Shown here piece after piece: positions 1 through 9,873 of a stretch of DNA of 64,000 nt (positions within the stretch are counted from its first letter, which is position 1; each line of letters opens with the position of its first letter). Both the position numbers and the translations under genes were made by a program. This DNA is from Mycobacterium kansasii ATCC 12478 (GTDB lineage: Bacteria; Actinomycetota; Actinomycetes; Mycobacteriales; Mycobacteriaceae). The notes under the pieces were generated by a model that saw only the letters and a program-made list of their open reading frames with translations, was not told the DNA's origin and did no database searches. The stretch covers positions 4,402,001 through 4,466,000 of the forward strand of contig NC_022663.1 of the NCBI RefSeq assembly GCF_000157895.3. Reading direction: 5' to 3'.

Positions 1-368
1 TGGTGCTCTCCGGTCCATTGGGCGCTGGAAAGACCGTGCTGGCCAAGGGAATTGCGGCAACCATGGATGTCGAAGGTCCGGTCACCTCGCCGACCTACGT
101 GTTGGCGCGCGTACACCCGGCGCGCCGCCCCGGCCGTCCGGCGATGATCCATGTCGACCTGTATCGCTTGCTGGACCGGCCCGGGACCGCGCTGCTCGGC
201 GAGCTCGACTCACTGGACCTTGACGCCGAACTCGACGACGCGGTGGTGGTGGTCGAGTGGGGTGAGGGCCTGGCCGAACGTCTTTCGCAGCGACACCTCG
301 ACGTCCGGTTGGAGCGAGTCAGCCATTCCGACGTGCGGATCGCGACCTGGCAGTGGGTGTGTTCATGA
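1..368 (+). CDS. tsaE: tRNA t6A biosynthesis ATPase TsaE (5' end outside window)
   Basis: Partial gene: the reading frame is already open at the window edge, so the N-terminus is missing. The visible part opens with the Walker A loop GPLGAGKT, followed by the TSPTY and HVDLYRL segments and VVEWGEG, all typical of TsaE (YjeE family). TsaE is the ATPase that works with TsaB and TsaD to attach threonylcarbamoyl to A37 of ANN-decoding tRNAs in the cytoplasm. Its stop overlaps the tsaB start as ATGA, indicating one operon tsaE-tsaB-rimI-tsaD. The GTG at position 3 should not be taken as the real start because the Walker A motif would lie almost at the N-terminus. Confidence 0.93.
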   Translation, partial: VLSGPLGAGKTVLAKGIAATMDVEGPVTSPTYVLARVHPARRPGRPAMIHVDLYRLLDRPGTALLGELDSLDLDAELDDAVVVVEWGEGLAERLSQRHLDVRLERVSHSDVRIATWQWVCS

Positions 369-988
369 GCCTCGTCCTTGCCATCGACACCGCGACCCCG
401 GCCGTGACCGCGGGCGTGGTGCGCCTCGATGGCTTTGTCACCATGGCTCAGCGGGTCACCGTCGACGCGCGGGCGCACGCCGAACGGCTGACACCTAACG
501 TGCTGGCCGCACTCGCCGACACGGCGCTGAGCATGAGCGAGCTGGACGCCGTGGTGGTCGGCTGCGGCCCCGGCCCGTTTACCGGGCTGCGGGTCGGGAT
601 GGCGACGGCCGCGGCCTACGGGCATGCGCTGCAGATCCCGGTGTACGGCGTGTGCAGCCTGGACGCGATCGGCGGCCAAACCAGCGGTGACACGCTGGTC
701 GTCACCGACGCACGCCGGCGCGAGGTTTACTGGGCTCGGTACCGCGATGGGGTCCGCACCGCCGGGCCGGCCGTCAATGCCCCGGCAGACGTCGATCCCG
801 GGCCGGCCCGCGCCGTCGCCGGCTCGCCCGAGCACGCGGCGTTGTTCGGCCTGCCACGGTGTGAGCCGGTGTACCCGACGCCGGCCGGGCTGGTCGGGGC
901 GGTGCGCGAATGGTCCGACAACCCGCCGCCGCTGATGCCGCTGTATCTGCGACGCCCGGATGCCAAGCCGTTGGCGGCTCGCACATGA
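365..988 (+). CDS. tsaB: t6A biosynthesis scaffold protein TsaB
   Basis: 207 residues. The N-terminus LVLAIDTATPAVTAGVV and the block GCGPGPFTGLRVGMATA mark the TsaB/YeaZ branch of the ASKHA fold. TsaB is the non-catalytic partner that dimerises with TsaD in the threonylcarbamoyl transferase complex. I chose the ATG at 365 because it overlaps the tsaE stop (ATGA) and starts directly at the conserved strand; an upstream GTG at 353 would add four residues. The stop overlaps the rimI start in the same way, so translation is probably coupled along the operon. Confidence 0.94.
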   Translation: MSLVLAIDTATPAVTAGVVRLDGFVTMAQRVTVDARAHAERLTPNVLAALADTALSMSELDAVVVGCGPGPFTGLRVGMATAAAYGHALQIPVYGVCSLDAIGGQTSGDTLVVTDARRREVYWARYRDGVRTAGPAVNAPADVDPGPARAVAGSPEHAALFGLPRCEPVYPTPAGLVGAVREWSDNPPPLMPLYLRRPDAKPLAART

Positions 989-1455
989 CCGCCCACATCC
1001 AGCCCGTCACCCTCGGTGCGCTGACCCCCGCGGACGCCCGCCGGTGCGCCGAGCTGGAAGCCCGGTTGTTCGACGGCGATGACCCGTGGCCGGCGGTGGC
1101 CTTCGAGCGGGAACTGGCCAGCGCGCGCAACCACTATGTGGGCGCTCGCAGCGGCGACGTCCTGGTCGGCTATGCCGGCATTTCCCGGTTGGGCCGCACC
1201 CCGCCCTACGAGTACGAGGTGCACACCATCGGGGTGGATCCGGCCTACCAAGGACAGGGCATCGGCCGCCGGCTGCTCAACGACCTGCTCGATTTCGCCG
1301 ATCGCGGCGTCGTCTACCTGGAGGTCCGCACCGACAACGAGGCCGCCCTGGCGCTGTATCGCAGCGTGGGATTCGAGCAGATCGGCCTGCGCCGGCGCTA
1401 CTACCGGGTCAGCGGCGCCGACGCCTACACGATGCGACGGGAGGCGCGCCAATGA
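985..1455 (+). CDS. rimI: ribosomal protein alanine N-acetyltransferase RimI
   Basis: 156 residues with a GNAT fold. The acetyl-CoA loop QGQGIG is at about residues 89-94, after the strand EYEVHTIGVDP, and the C-terminal part carries NEAALALYRSVGFE, as in RimI. RimI acetylates the N-terminus of ribosomal protein S18 in E. coli; mycobacterial RimI may act more broadly. The ATG at 985 overlaps the tsaB stop, which favours it over an upstream GTG at 910 that would put 25 extra residues in front of the domain. Placement between tsaB and tsaD is the usual actinobacterial order. Confidence 0.92.
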   Translation: MTAHIQPVTLGALTPADARRCAELEARLFDGDDPWPAVAFERELASARNHYVGARSGDVLVGYAGISRLGRTPPYEYEVHTIGVDPAYQGQGIGRRLLNDLLDFADRGVVYLEVRTDNEAALALYRSVGFEQIGLRRRYYRVSGADAYTMRREARQ

Positions 1456-2495
1456 CTATCGTGCTGGCCATCGAAACCTCGTGCGACGAAACGGGAGTGG
1501 GCATCGCGCGGCTGGGCGGCACGGGTGTCGGGGCCACGGTGACATTGCTGGCCGACGAAGTGGCCTCTAGCGTCGACGAGCACGTGCGTTTCGGCGGGGT
1601 GGTTCCCGAGATCGCCTCCCGGGCTCACCTGGAAGCGCTTGGTCCGCTCATGCGCCGGGCGCTGGCGGCGGCGGGTGTGCAGCGACCGGACGTCGTTGCG
1701 GCCACCATCGGCCCGGGCCTGGCCGGTGCGCTGCTGGTGGGAGTGGCGGCGGCCAAGGCCTACGCGGCGGCCTGGGGGGTGCCGTTCTACGGCGTCAACC
1801 ACCTCGGCGGGCACCTGGCGGCCGACGTCTACGAACACGGCCCCCTGCCCGAGTGCGTGGCGCTGCTGGTGTCCGGCGGACACACCCACCTGCTGCACGT
1901 GCGCTCGCTTGCCGAGCCGATCGTCGAGCTGGGCAGCACCGTCGACGACGCCGCCGGTGAGGCCTACGACAAGGTGGCACGGCTGCTGGGGCTGGGTTAT
2001 CCGGGCGGCAGGGTGCTCGACGACCTGGCCCGCACCTGCGGCCGGGAGGCCGCGGAGATCCCCGTGTTCCCGCGCGGCATGACCGGTCCGCGCGATGATC
2101 CCTACGCGTTCAGCTTCTCCGGGCTCAAGACCGCGGTGGCCCGCTATGTCGAGAGCAATCCAGACTTCCGGCCCGCCGACGTCGCGGCCGGGTTCCAGGA
2201 GTCCGTCGCCGACGTGCTGACCAGGAAGGCGGTGCGCGCGGCCACCGACCTGGGGGTGTCGACCTTGCTGATCGCGGGCGGCGTGGCCGCCAACTCCCGG
2301 TTGCGCGAGCTGGCCACCCAGCGCTGCGCCGCGGCGGGCCTGAGTCTGCGTATCCCCAGACCCCGGCTGTGCACCGACAACGGCGCCATGATCGCCGCTT
2401 TCGCGGCACACCTGGTGGCCGCGGCAGCGCCGCCGTCGCCGCTGGACGTACCCAGCGACCCCGGACTGCCCGTGGTAGTTGGGCAGCTGAGCTAG
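1452..2495 (+). CDS. tsaD: tRNA N6-adenosine threonylcarbamoyltransferase TsaD
   Basis: 347 residues, normal family length. It starts VLAIETSCDETG, carries the metal-binding HxxxH (H117 and H121 in NHLGGH), then LLVSGGHTHL, and ends with the GGVAANSRLR and CTDNGAMIA blocks. TsaD transfers the threonylcarbamoyl group from TC-AMP to tRNA A37. The ATG at 1452 overlaps the rimI stop; longer in-frame starts inside rimI are not credible. It is the last gene of the t6A operon and is followed by a strong hairpin. Confidence 0.96.
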   Translation: MTIVLAIETSCDETGVGIARLGGTGVGATVTLLADEVASSVDEHVRFGGVVPEIASRAHLEALGPLMRRALAAAGVQRPDVVAATIGPGLAGALLVGVAAAKAYAAAWGVPFYGVNHLGGHLAADVYEHGPLPECVALLVSGGHTHLLHVRSLAEPIVELGSTVDDAAGEAYDKVARLLGLGYPGGRVLDDLARTCGREAAEIPVFPRGMTGPRDDPYAFSFSGLKTAVARYVESNPDFRPADVAAGFQESVADVLTRKAVRAATDLGVSTLLIAGGVAANSRLRELATQRCAAAGLSLRIPRPRLCTDNGAMIAAFAAHLVAAAAPPSPLDVPSDPGLPVVVGQLS

Positions 2496-2503
2496 CCTCT
2501 TGC

Positions 2504-2563
2504 CCGAAATTGCCGTGATGGCTGTGGTTCGTGAGCGGATCGCAACCATCGCGGCAATCTCGG
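2504..2563 (+). terminator. long hairpin downstream of tsaD
   Basis: Starting 9 nt after the tsaD stop, ATTGCCGTGATGG (2509-2521) pairs with CCATCGCGGCAAT (2546-2558) with a single G-U wobble. The outer CCGA/TCGG (2504-2507, 2560-2563) extends the stem after one mismatch. No T-run follows, which is common for mycobacterial terminators. It probably ends the tsa operon before the groES promoter. Confidence 0.6.
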
Positions 2564-2617
2564 TGTCGGCGGCCTCCGCAACGCCAACACGCAGAAGCAC
2601 CGGGGTGCCCTTGAGTG

Positions 2618-2644
2618 CTAGCACTCTCATGTATAGAGTGCTAG
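2618..2644 (+). promoter_or_regulatory. CIRCE operator (HrcA site) upstream of groES
   Basis: CTAGCACTC, 9 nt, GAGTGCTAG: a full CIRCE inverted repeat, the operator bound by the heat-shock repressor HrcA. The left arm is also half of a second perfect palindrome, GAGTGCTAGCACTC at 2613-2626. It lies about 170 bp upstream of groES, which implies a long leader and HrcA control of the groES-groEL1 operon. Identification rests on the consensus; hrcA is not in the window. Confidence 0.92.
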
Positions 2645-2814
2645 GTGGCAGTCGGACGACCCCTGTTGCCGGCACCCGCGACGACGGCGCGAGGGCACGG
2701 AAGAATGCCGAATCACCTGGTAATTCGGACGGTTCCGGGGCAAGCCCCGGACCGACCGCCAAATCCGGTCCGGGCCTGAACCCGGACCCGACCCAATAGT
2801 GGAGGGCTCCAATC

Positions 2815-3117
2815 GTGGCGAAGGTGAACATCAAGCCACTCGAGGACAAGATTCTCGTGCAGGCCAACGAGGCCGAGACCACGACCGCGTCCGGTCTGGT
2901 CATTCCCGACACCGCCAAGGAGAAGCCCCAGGAGGGCACCGTCGTCGCTGTCGGCCCCGGCCGGTGGGACGAGGATGGCGAGAAGCGCATCCCGCTGGAC
3001 GTCGCCGAGGGCGACACCGTCATCTACAGCAAGTACGGCGGCACCGAGATCAAGTACAACGGCGAGGAATACCTGATCCTGTCGGCACGCGACGTGCTGG
3101 CTGTCGTTTCCAAGTAA
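2815..3117 (+). CDS. groES: co-chaperonin GroES (Cpn10)
   Basis: 100 residues, the usual length. [19 protein letters not shown] at the start, the mobile loop region [16 protein letters not shown] and the C-terminal strand [14 protein letters not shown] identify GroES. It forms the heptameric lid on GroEL and regulates its ATP-driven folding cycle; mycobacterial Cpn10 is also abundant outside the cell. The GTG at 2815 has a GGAGG about 10 nt upstream. It lies downstream of a CIRCE operator and 111 bp before groEL1. Confidence 0.97.
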
Positions 3118-3129
3118 CAGAACCGTGTT

Positions 3130-3176
3130 CCGCCCCGGCGATCCCCGTGCTCGGCCACGGGTGATTTCCGGGGCGG
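3130..3176 (+). promoter_or_regulatory. nested hairpin between groES and groEL1
   Basis: CCGCCCCGG (3130-3138) pairs with CCGGGGCGG (3168-3176), and CCCGTG/CACGGG (3144-3149, 3156-3161) form an inner stem. Cleavage of the groES-groEL1 message between the cistrons has been reported in M. tuberculosis, so a processing or attenuation role is plausible here. It could also be a partial terminator; no T-run is present. Confidence 0.55.
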
Positions 3177-3228
3177 CATGCGTTAGCAGCCGAGGCCGTA
3201 GTGGACATTGCCCGGCGGAAGGAACCTG

Positions 3229-4857
<1,629 letters not shown>

Positions 4858-4870
4858 GTCAAGCGGTACG

Positions 4871-4902
4871 AAACACCCCTGGCTGGGCCGCCGGGGGTGT
4901 TT
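4871..4902 (+). terminator. groEL1 terminator
   Basis: AAACACCCC pairs perfectly with GGGGTGTTT, extended inward by a T-G wobble and two G-C pairs, around an 8-nt loop. It starts 13 nt after the groEL1 stop. It separates groEL1 from the convergent sodC-like gene and may act in both directions. Confidence 0.8.
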
Positions 4903-5054
4903 CGCTTATTTGGACCATCGGCTTCGGGTTGCTCGGCCGCATATACCGCAACCATCTCGACGGCGAACCGGGTGTGCCTACTCTGACCACGAGATTGGCC
5001 TGACCCGCTGCCGCCGGCACGCCCGTACTTCGGATCTAAAAAACCGTCGGCGCG

Positions 5055-5903
5055 TCAGCCGTTGGGCGGAAGGCTGGGCGTCGTTACGGTGCTGCTCGGC
5101 GTCGACGTGACGGTTGGAACGCCGGTGACCGTGACGGTGCTCGTGCTTGTGGACGGCGTTTGCACGACGGTCGTGGTGGTGACCGTGACGGAGCTCGTGC
5201 TCGTCGACGGCGGTGGCTCGACCGTCGTGCTGGACGAAGCGGTGGACGAGCTGGTTGCCGGGGCGATCACACCGCAAGCCACTCGCTTACCCGAATCACC
5301 GGTGGCCAGCGTCTCTTCGTCCGGGCCCGGTGTGCCGTTCTTCTGGGTATAGCGTGCGGGAGGAATATTGCCGAAGTTATCCGGGTCCTGGTGAATGATC
5401 AGCGCGGTGCCCGAGCTATTTCGCAGGTCCGCCGCGGTGAACGAGTTCGAGGTGGTGACGAGTTTCGCCGCGCCGTCGGAGCGCACCTCCAAGGAAGTCA
5501 GGTCGCCGCTGGCGGGATAACCGGTGTGACCCGGCGCCTGGTAATGGCCCCCGGCGGAGTTGAAGTCGCCGGACGCGCCTCCCGTCGGTGCCACCGAATT
5601 GGCCTCGCATTTGCCCACCGAGTGGATGTGGAGCCCGTGGAAACCAGGGGTCAGGATCGGGTTGGGGACCGTTTCTAAGGTCAGCGTCGCGAAGCCGTTG
5701 GCGAAATCGAAGGTGGCGTTGGCCACCAGAGTTCCGTCGGCGCTCTTCAACTGTGTGGTCATCCGCTCGGTGCCGGGCGGCGGGGCGGTCAGCGGCGACG
5801 TATTGGGCTGGGCGGTGTTCTGGTTGGTGCACGCTCCTACCGGCGCGATGGCCGCGGAAAGCACCGCGGCCGCACAGGCCGCAGGTCTTTTCAACACGTT
5901 CAT
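5055..5903 (-). CDS. SodC-like Cu superoxide dismutase lipoprotein with Ser/Thr tail
   Basis: 282 residues. A signal sequence ends in the lipobox-like APVGAC, so the protein is probably lipidated and extracytoplasmic. The SOD fold is clear: GLHIHSVGKCE, SAGGHYQAPGHTG, ALIIHQDPDNFGNIP and GKRVACGVI. SodC converts superoxide to peroxide at a Cu centre; M. tuberculosis SodC is known to be active without active-site Zn. Here a His of that loop (HYH in M. tuberculosis, from memory) is Gln. About 65 C-terminal residues are Thr/Ser/Val/Pro repeats, probably an extended or glycosylated stalk. The classical mycobacterial sodC is at another locus, so this looks like an accessory paralogue. I leave the symbol empty. 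Confidence 0.85.
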   Translation of the reverse strand: MNVLKRPAACAAAVLSAAIAPVGACTNQNTAQPNTSPLTAPPPGTERMTTQLKSADGTLVANATFDFANGFATLTLETVPNPILTPGFHGLHIHSVGKCEANSVAPTGGASGDFNSAGGHYQAPGHTGYPASGDLTSLEVRSDGAAKLVTTSNSFTAADLRNSSGTALIIHQDPDNFGNIPPARYTQKNGTPGPDEETLATGDSGKRVACGVIAPATSSSTASSSTTVEPPPSTSTSSVTVTTTTVVQTPSTSTSTVTVTGVPTVTSTPSSTVTTPSLPPNG

Positions 5904-5959
5904 GGCCTGCGCTTACCCGGATTAGCCAACGCCAAACGAGCGCCTCGGGCTGTAACCGG

Positions 5960-7087
5960 TCAGTACCCCGGGTACTTGTGCCAGATGCGCTCGGCGTCGT
6001 CGTGAGAGCTGTGCTCGGAGAGATGCCAGTCCGGATAGTCGTAGAGGTCATCGGCGATCTCGCAGATGACGTCGCGAAGTTCCAGCGGTTCCAGCCATTC
6101 GCTGGAAATGGCGCCCACGCCGATCCCCGCGCCCAGGAGGTTACCGGCGATCGAACCCGTCGAATCGGAGTCGCCGTCGTGATTGACCGCCGCCACGATG
6201 CCGTCTTCGAACGACTCTGCTGTCAGCGCGCAGTACAGGCCGATGGCCAGGGCCTCGTCGGCCAACCAGCCCTGCCCCAACCCGGCTACAGCCTCGTGGG
6301 CCTCATGGGCGTCATGGCGGCGCCCGCCGCGACGTGCCGCGGCCTCGGCGGCCTCGACGGCGTTGAGGGTTTCGTCGTGATCACGGAACTCGACCAGGAC
6401 GCGCTTGGCCTCCGCCAGCGCCTCCGCCAGCGGTATCCCCAGCACCAGCTGGTAGATGAGCGCCGCGAACACTCCGGCCGACAACGAACCCGTGGGGTGA
6501 CCGTGTGTGAGGGCCGCAAGTTCGGTACCGATCCGGAACGCGCGGCGCAGCGTCCCATCGGGCTGGCGCGACACAAACAGCCCCACGGGTGCCACCCGCA
6601 TCACCCCGCCGCAGCCCTTGCTGTGGTTTTCCGCGGGCTCGCCCAGATTACGTATCCCGCGAAGCGCCGAAATGCAGGTGTTGCCCGGCGCGCGCTGGCT
6701 GTGCAACTGGCGCTGCTGGTAGAGCCAGCCCGACTGGCCGTCACCGAAAGGCTCACCGACGCCGACGGGGTGCACGGGTGCTTCGCCTTGGGTGCGCAGC
6801 CATCGCAGATACGCGTTTGCGGTTACCCCGGTATAGGTCGACAAGCCCTTTATGCGTCCGCGGACCAAGTACCGCAGCAGCCCTTCGGCGGTGAACAGGG
6901 TCATTTGAGTGTCGTCGGTAACCATGCCGACACCGCCATAAGCGGGCGCATACGCCGTGATGCCCCCCGGGCCGAACCGCGCCAGGATCTGCTCACGGGT
7001 GTGAAACTCCACCGGTGCGCCCAACGCGTCGCCCACCGCGCCACCGAGCAGGCAGCCGCGGAACCGTTCCCGGTCGCCGATACTCAT
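5960..7087 (-). CDS. ADP-ribosylglycohydrolase family protein
   Basis: 375 residues. The family signature is complete: GCLLGGAVGDALGAPVE at the N-terminus, VTDDTQMTLFTAEG about 50 residues later, and NHDGDSDSTGSIAGNLLGA near the C-terminus. Asp and Thr in the latter two bind the Mg pair. Members remove ADP-ribose from Arg or other residues, or split related N-glycosides; the substrate here is unknown. The ATG at 7087 directly precedes the domain; the much longer open frame upstream is antisense-type shadow of the MFS gene. It lies 80 bp downstream of the MFS gene on the same strand, possibly co-transcribed. Confidence 0.9.
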   Translation of the reverse strand: MSIGDRERFRGCLLGGAVGDALGAPVEFHTREQILARFGPGGITAYAPAYGGVGMVTDDTQMTLFTAEGLLRYLVRGRIKGLSTYTGVTANAYLRWLRTQGEAPVHPVGVGEPFGDGQSGWLYQQRQLHSQRAPGNTCISALRGIRNLGEPAENHSKGCGGVMRVAPVGLFVSRQPDGTLRRAFRIGTELAALTHGHPTGSLSAGVFAALIYQLVLGIPLAEALAEAKRVLVEFRDHDETLNAVEAAEAAARRGGRRHDAHEAHEAVAGLGQGWLADEALAIGLYCALTAESFEDGIVAAVNHDGDSDSTGSIAGNLLGAGIGVGAISSEWLEPLELRDVICEIADDLYDYPDWHLSEHSSHDDAERIWHKYPGY

Positions 7088-7167
7088 CCTCGGCACGCTA
7101 CCGCCATGCGGACGAGCCAGCCGTACCCCGCCGGTCAATCCCAGCGGGGTACGGCCGGTACCACCCG

Positions 7168-8718
7168 TCATGAGTTCTGATCTGCTCGATTGCGGGGTAG
7201 GAGCAACCAGACGGCGATCGCCGCGGCCAGCGGCACCAATGCCATGGCAAGGCTGGTGGTGCGCAGCGCCGAGGCAATGAGCTCCTGGGTATCTGCCAGA
7301 ACACGATGCGCCAGCTCGGGGTTGAGGCTGCCGAGGCCTCCGACGTGACCGCCGCCGCTTGAGCGCGATGCCTCCAAGGCGTTGGCGGCCTGCGCGGGAG
7401 AGATACCCAAGCCGGCGAGCCGCTGCCGGGCCCGTGCGGTGTAGAAGGTCGTGGTCAGCAGGGTGACAACGGTGGGGCCCAGGGAGTAGAAGGATTGGCC
7501 GGCCCCGGGCTTGACCGCCGACACCGAGCCCTCCAGTCCCGGCGGGGCATAGCTCATCATGATGCTGGCCTGCGGCGGCTCGACCATGGCGACGCCGACG
7601 CTCAGCATCACGACTCCCAAGGCGATCACCGGGAGGGAGGTGCTCACCCCGAAGGTGGCGAACATGCAGCTGGCCAGGGTGAGCAGTCCCAGACCCCACA
7701 GCATGGTGGTACGCGCCGAAGTCCGCATCATCATGCGACCGCCCAGGACGGCCGCTGGAGCTTGCACCACGGCGGCCAGCACCAGCAGCAGGCCCAGCAC
7801 CGTCGGCGCATACCCGCGGACCACGGTGGTGTAGTAGCCCAGCAGGAGCACTCGGCCGGCCAGCAGGAAGTTGAAGGCCAATCCGGTGATGACCGCGGCG
7901 TTGAAGGGGCCGGCCCGGAAGATCCGCAGGTCCAACGCCGGCTGGTCGGTGTGCTGCTCCCACCAGACGAAGAAGACTCCGGCGGCCAGCCCGAGCAGCA
8001 GCGGCGGCACGGCCGCGCCGGGACCATGAGCCAGGCGCGACAGGCCGTAGACGAGGCTGACCATCATGAGGCCGGCCGCGCCAATACCGCGGTAGTCGAT
8101 CCGGCGGCCCTGGATGCGGAACGTTTCGGGGACGAACCGCAGCGTGATCGGAATGGTGATCAGCGCCGCGGCCGGGGCGACGACCAACGCCCAGCGCCAC
8201 CCCAGCGACTCGACCAGGATGTCGCCGACCAGCGGTAGCGGCGCCCCTACCAGGAATGCCGTTCCCAGGAAAAAGCTGATGGCCTTGCCTCGCTGTGCGG
8301 GCGGGAAGGTGGCGTTGATGATTGCCAGGGAGAGCCCCAGCAGAAAGGCGAAACCCACACCGGTCAGCGCACGGGTGATCATCAGGATCACTGCGTTGGG
8401 CGAGAGCGCAGCGAGCAGACCGCTGACGATCACGCCGGCCAGGCCCACCAGATACATCCGGCGTTTGCCGTAGATGTCGCCCAGCGTGCCGGCGCCGAGG
8501 ATGGTCGCGGCCAGAGTCAGCGTGGCCAGACTCGCGGTGAACCCAGCGGCGGCGGTACTCATATGCAGGCCCTCGCGCACCGGTACCAGGCTGCTGGAGA
8601 AGATGGCCGGGTCGGCACCGGTGATGGCGAAGCCCAGACCCATGGCCAGCACGGTCATCCATTGGGCGAACGTCAGCTTGTCCTGGGCCGACCGGGTTTG
8701 CGTGTCGAGCGCGGTCAC
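7168..8718 (-). CDS. MFS transporter, multidrug exporter type
   Basis: 516 residues with 12-14 predicted membrane helices. The loop motif GTLGDIYGKRRMYLVG between helices 2 and 3 is MFS motif A, and the overall shape resembles drug:H+ antiporters. The GTG at 8718 is preceded by GGAGGAA at good spacing. It would export an unidentified small molecule from the cytoplasmic membrane. It is followed by the ADP-ribosylglycohydrolase gene and lies just downstream (34 bp) of the PPE gene, so all four leftward genes PE-PPE-MFS-hydrolase may be read from one promoter. Substrate unknown. Confidence 0.88.
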   Translation of the reverse strand: MTALDTQTRSAQDKLTFAQWMTVLAMGLGFAITGADPAIFSSSLVPVREGLHMSTAAAGFTASLATLTLAATILGAGTLGDIYGKRRMYLVGLAGVIVSGLLAALSPNAVILMITRALTGVGFAFLLGLSLAIINATFPPAQRGKAISFFLGTAFLVGAPLPLVGDILVESLGWRWALVVAPAAALITIPITLRFVPETFRIQGRRIDYRGIGAAGLMMVSLVYGLSRLAHGPGAAVPPLLLGLAAGVFFVWWEQHTDQPALDLRIFRAGPFNAAVITGLAFNFLLAGRVLLLGYYTTVVRGYAPTVLGLLLVLAAVVQAPAAVLGGRMMMRTSARTTMLWGLGLLTLASCMFATFGVSTSLPVIALGVVMLSVGVAMVEPPQASIMMSYAPPGLEGSVSAVKPGAGQSFYSLGPTVVTLLTTTFYTARARQRLAGLGISPAQAANALEASRSSGGGHVGGLGSLNPELAHRVLADTQELIASALRTTSLAMALVPLAAAIAVWLLLPRNRADQNS

Positions 8719-8752
8719 GGGTTCCTCCGTTTTGACGTGTGGGTGGATCGGG

Positions 8753-9859
8753 TTAACCGGCGGCGGGCGAGCCGACGATCACGAAGCGCTGCGCAAGGCC
8801 ATATCGGGCTGCGGCGGCGCCGCTCGAATTGGCGCCTCTGCCAGCCGCTGGCAGACCGCCCAGCATGGGCGCTGCCGCATCCGGTGCAATCCGGGAAGTG
8901 GACGCTAGCCCGGTGTTCGACAATGCCGTGGCCGCGTGGCTGATGTTCGGGGCCGCGGCACCCCAACTGTGTGGTACCGACAACGCCCCGATCGAACCGG
9001 CCCGGCCCATACCCGCCGACACCATCCCGACGCGGCCCAGACCCGGCATCTTGATCGGAAAGCTGGTGACCGCCTGCGCCAGCGGCGCCGCGGCCTGTGC
9101 GGCGACCTGGCCCATCGACATGAAAGACCTGAGGACCGACGTGATGGACATGGTCGCCGACGTGCTGCCCATGACGACCTCGACCGGGGTCAGCATCCCT
9201 TCTTCCACCGTGACCACCCCGGCGATTAACGGACGGGTGGCGAACCACTTCAGCAACGGCGGCACGGTGCTGATCAACTGTGACAACTTCACCGCGTTGC
9301 TGGCGGCCGCTTGACCGGCCGTCCGGCCGACCGCGTGGACGACCTCCGGCGCTACGGCGAACGGGGTCAATCGGGTTGCAGCCGCCGCGGCGGCGGCGTA
9401 GCCGTACATCGCGGCGGCGTCCTGGGCCCACATCGTGGCGTAGTGGGCCTCGGTGGCCGCGATCGCCGGAGTGTTCTGGCCCAGGATGTTGGTCGCTACC
9501 AGCGCCATCAGCAGCGTACGGTTGGCCGCGATCTCCGCCGGCGGCACCGTCATCGCGAACGCCGCATGGTAGGCGGCCGCGGCTGCGGTGGCCTGCCCGG
9601 CGGTCGACTCGGCCTGCCCTGCTGTGACGTTCAGCCACGCTAGGTAGGGGGCGGTCGCGGTCGCCATCGCCACCGATGCCGCACCCTGCCAGGGCCCGCC
9701 GACCAGCCCCGAGATCACCGACCAGCACCGGGCGGCGGTGGAGTACAACTCGGCGGACAGCCCGTCCCAGGCCGCCGCCGCAGCCAGCAGCGGCCCGGAA
9801 CCGACCCCGGCATACATGCGCGCGGAGTTGATCTCCGGCGGCAAAGCTGCGTAGTCCAT
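8753..9859 (-). CDS. PPE family protein, SVP subfamily
   Basis: 368 residues. It starts MDYAALPPEINSARMYAG, with Pro-Pro-Glu at residues 7-9, and has the WQG motif at 57-59 in the helical PPE domain. SVPHSW at about 294-299 places it in the PPE-SVP subfamily. Such proteins are secreted by ESX systems, usually ESX-5, as heterodimers with a PE partner. The PE gene lies 14 bp upstream in the same operon, so the two products should pair. The low-complexity C-terminus ends in VIVGSPAAG. No function can be assigned beyond secretion or cell envelope. Confidence 0.93.
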   Translation of the reverse strand: MDYAALPPEINSARMYAGVGSGPLLAAAAAWDGLSAELYSTAARCWSVISGLVGGPWQGAASVAMATATAPYLAWLNVTAGQAESTAGQATAAAAAYHAAFAMTVPPAEIAANRTLLMALVATNILGQNTPAIAATEAHYATMWAQDAAAMYGYAAAAAAATRLTPFAVAPEVVHAVGRTAGQAAASNAVKLSQLISTVPPLLKWFATRPLIAGVVTVEEGMLTPVEVVMGSTSATMSITSVLRSFMSMGQVAAQAAAPLAQAVTSFPIKMPGLGRVGMVSAGMGRAGSIGALSVPHSWGAAAPNISHAATALSNTGLASTSRIAPDAAAPMLGGLPAAGRGANSSGAAAARYGLAQRFVIVGSPAAG

Positions 9860-9873
9860 CGCTGCCCCCTCGC

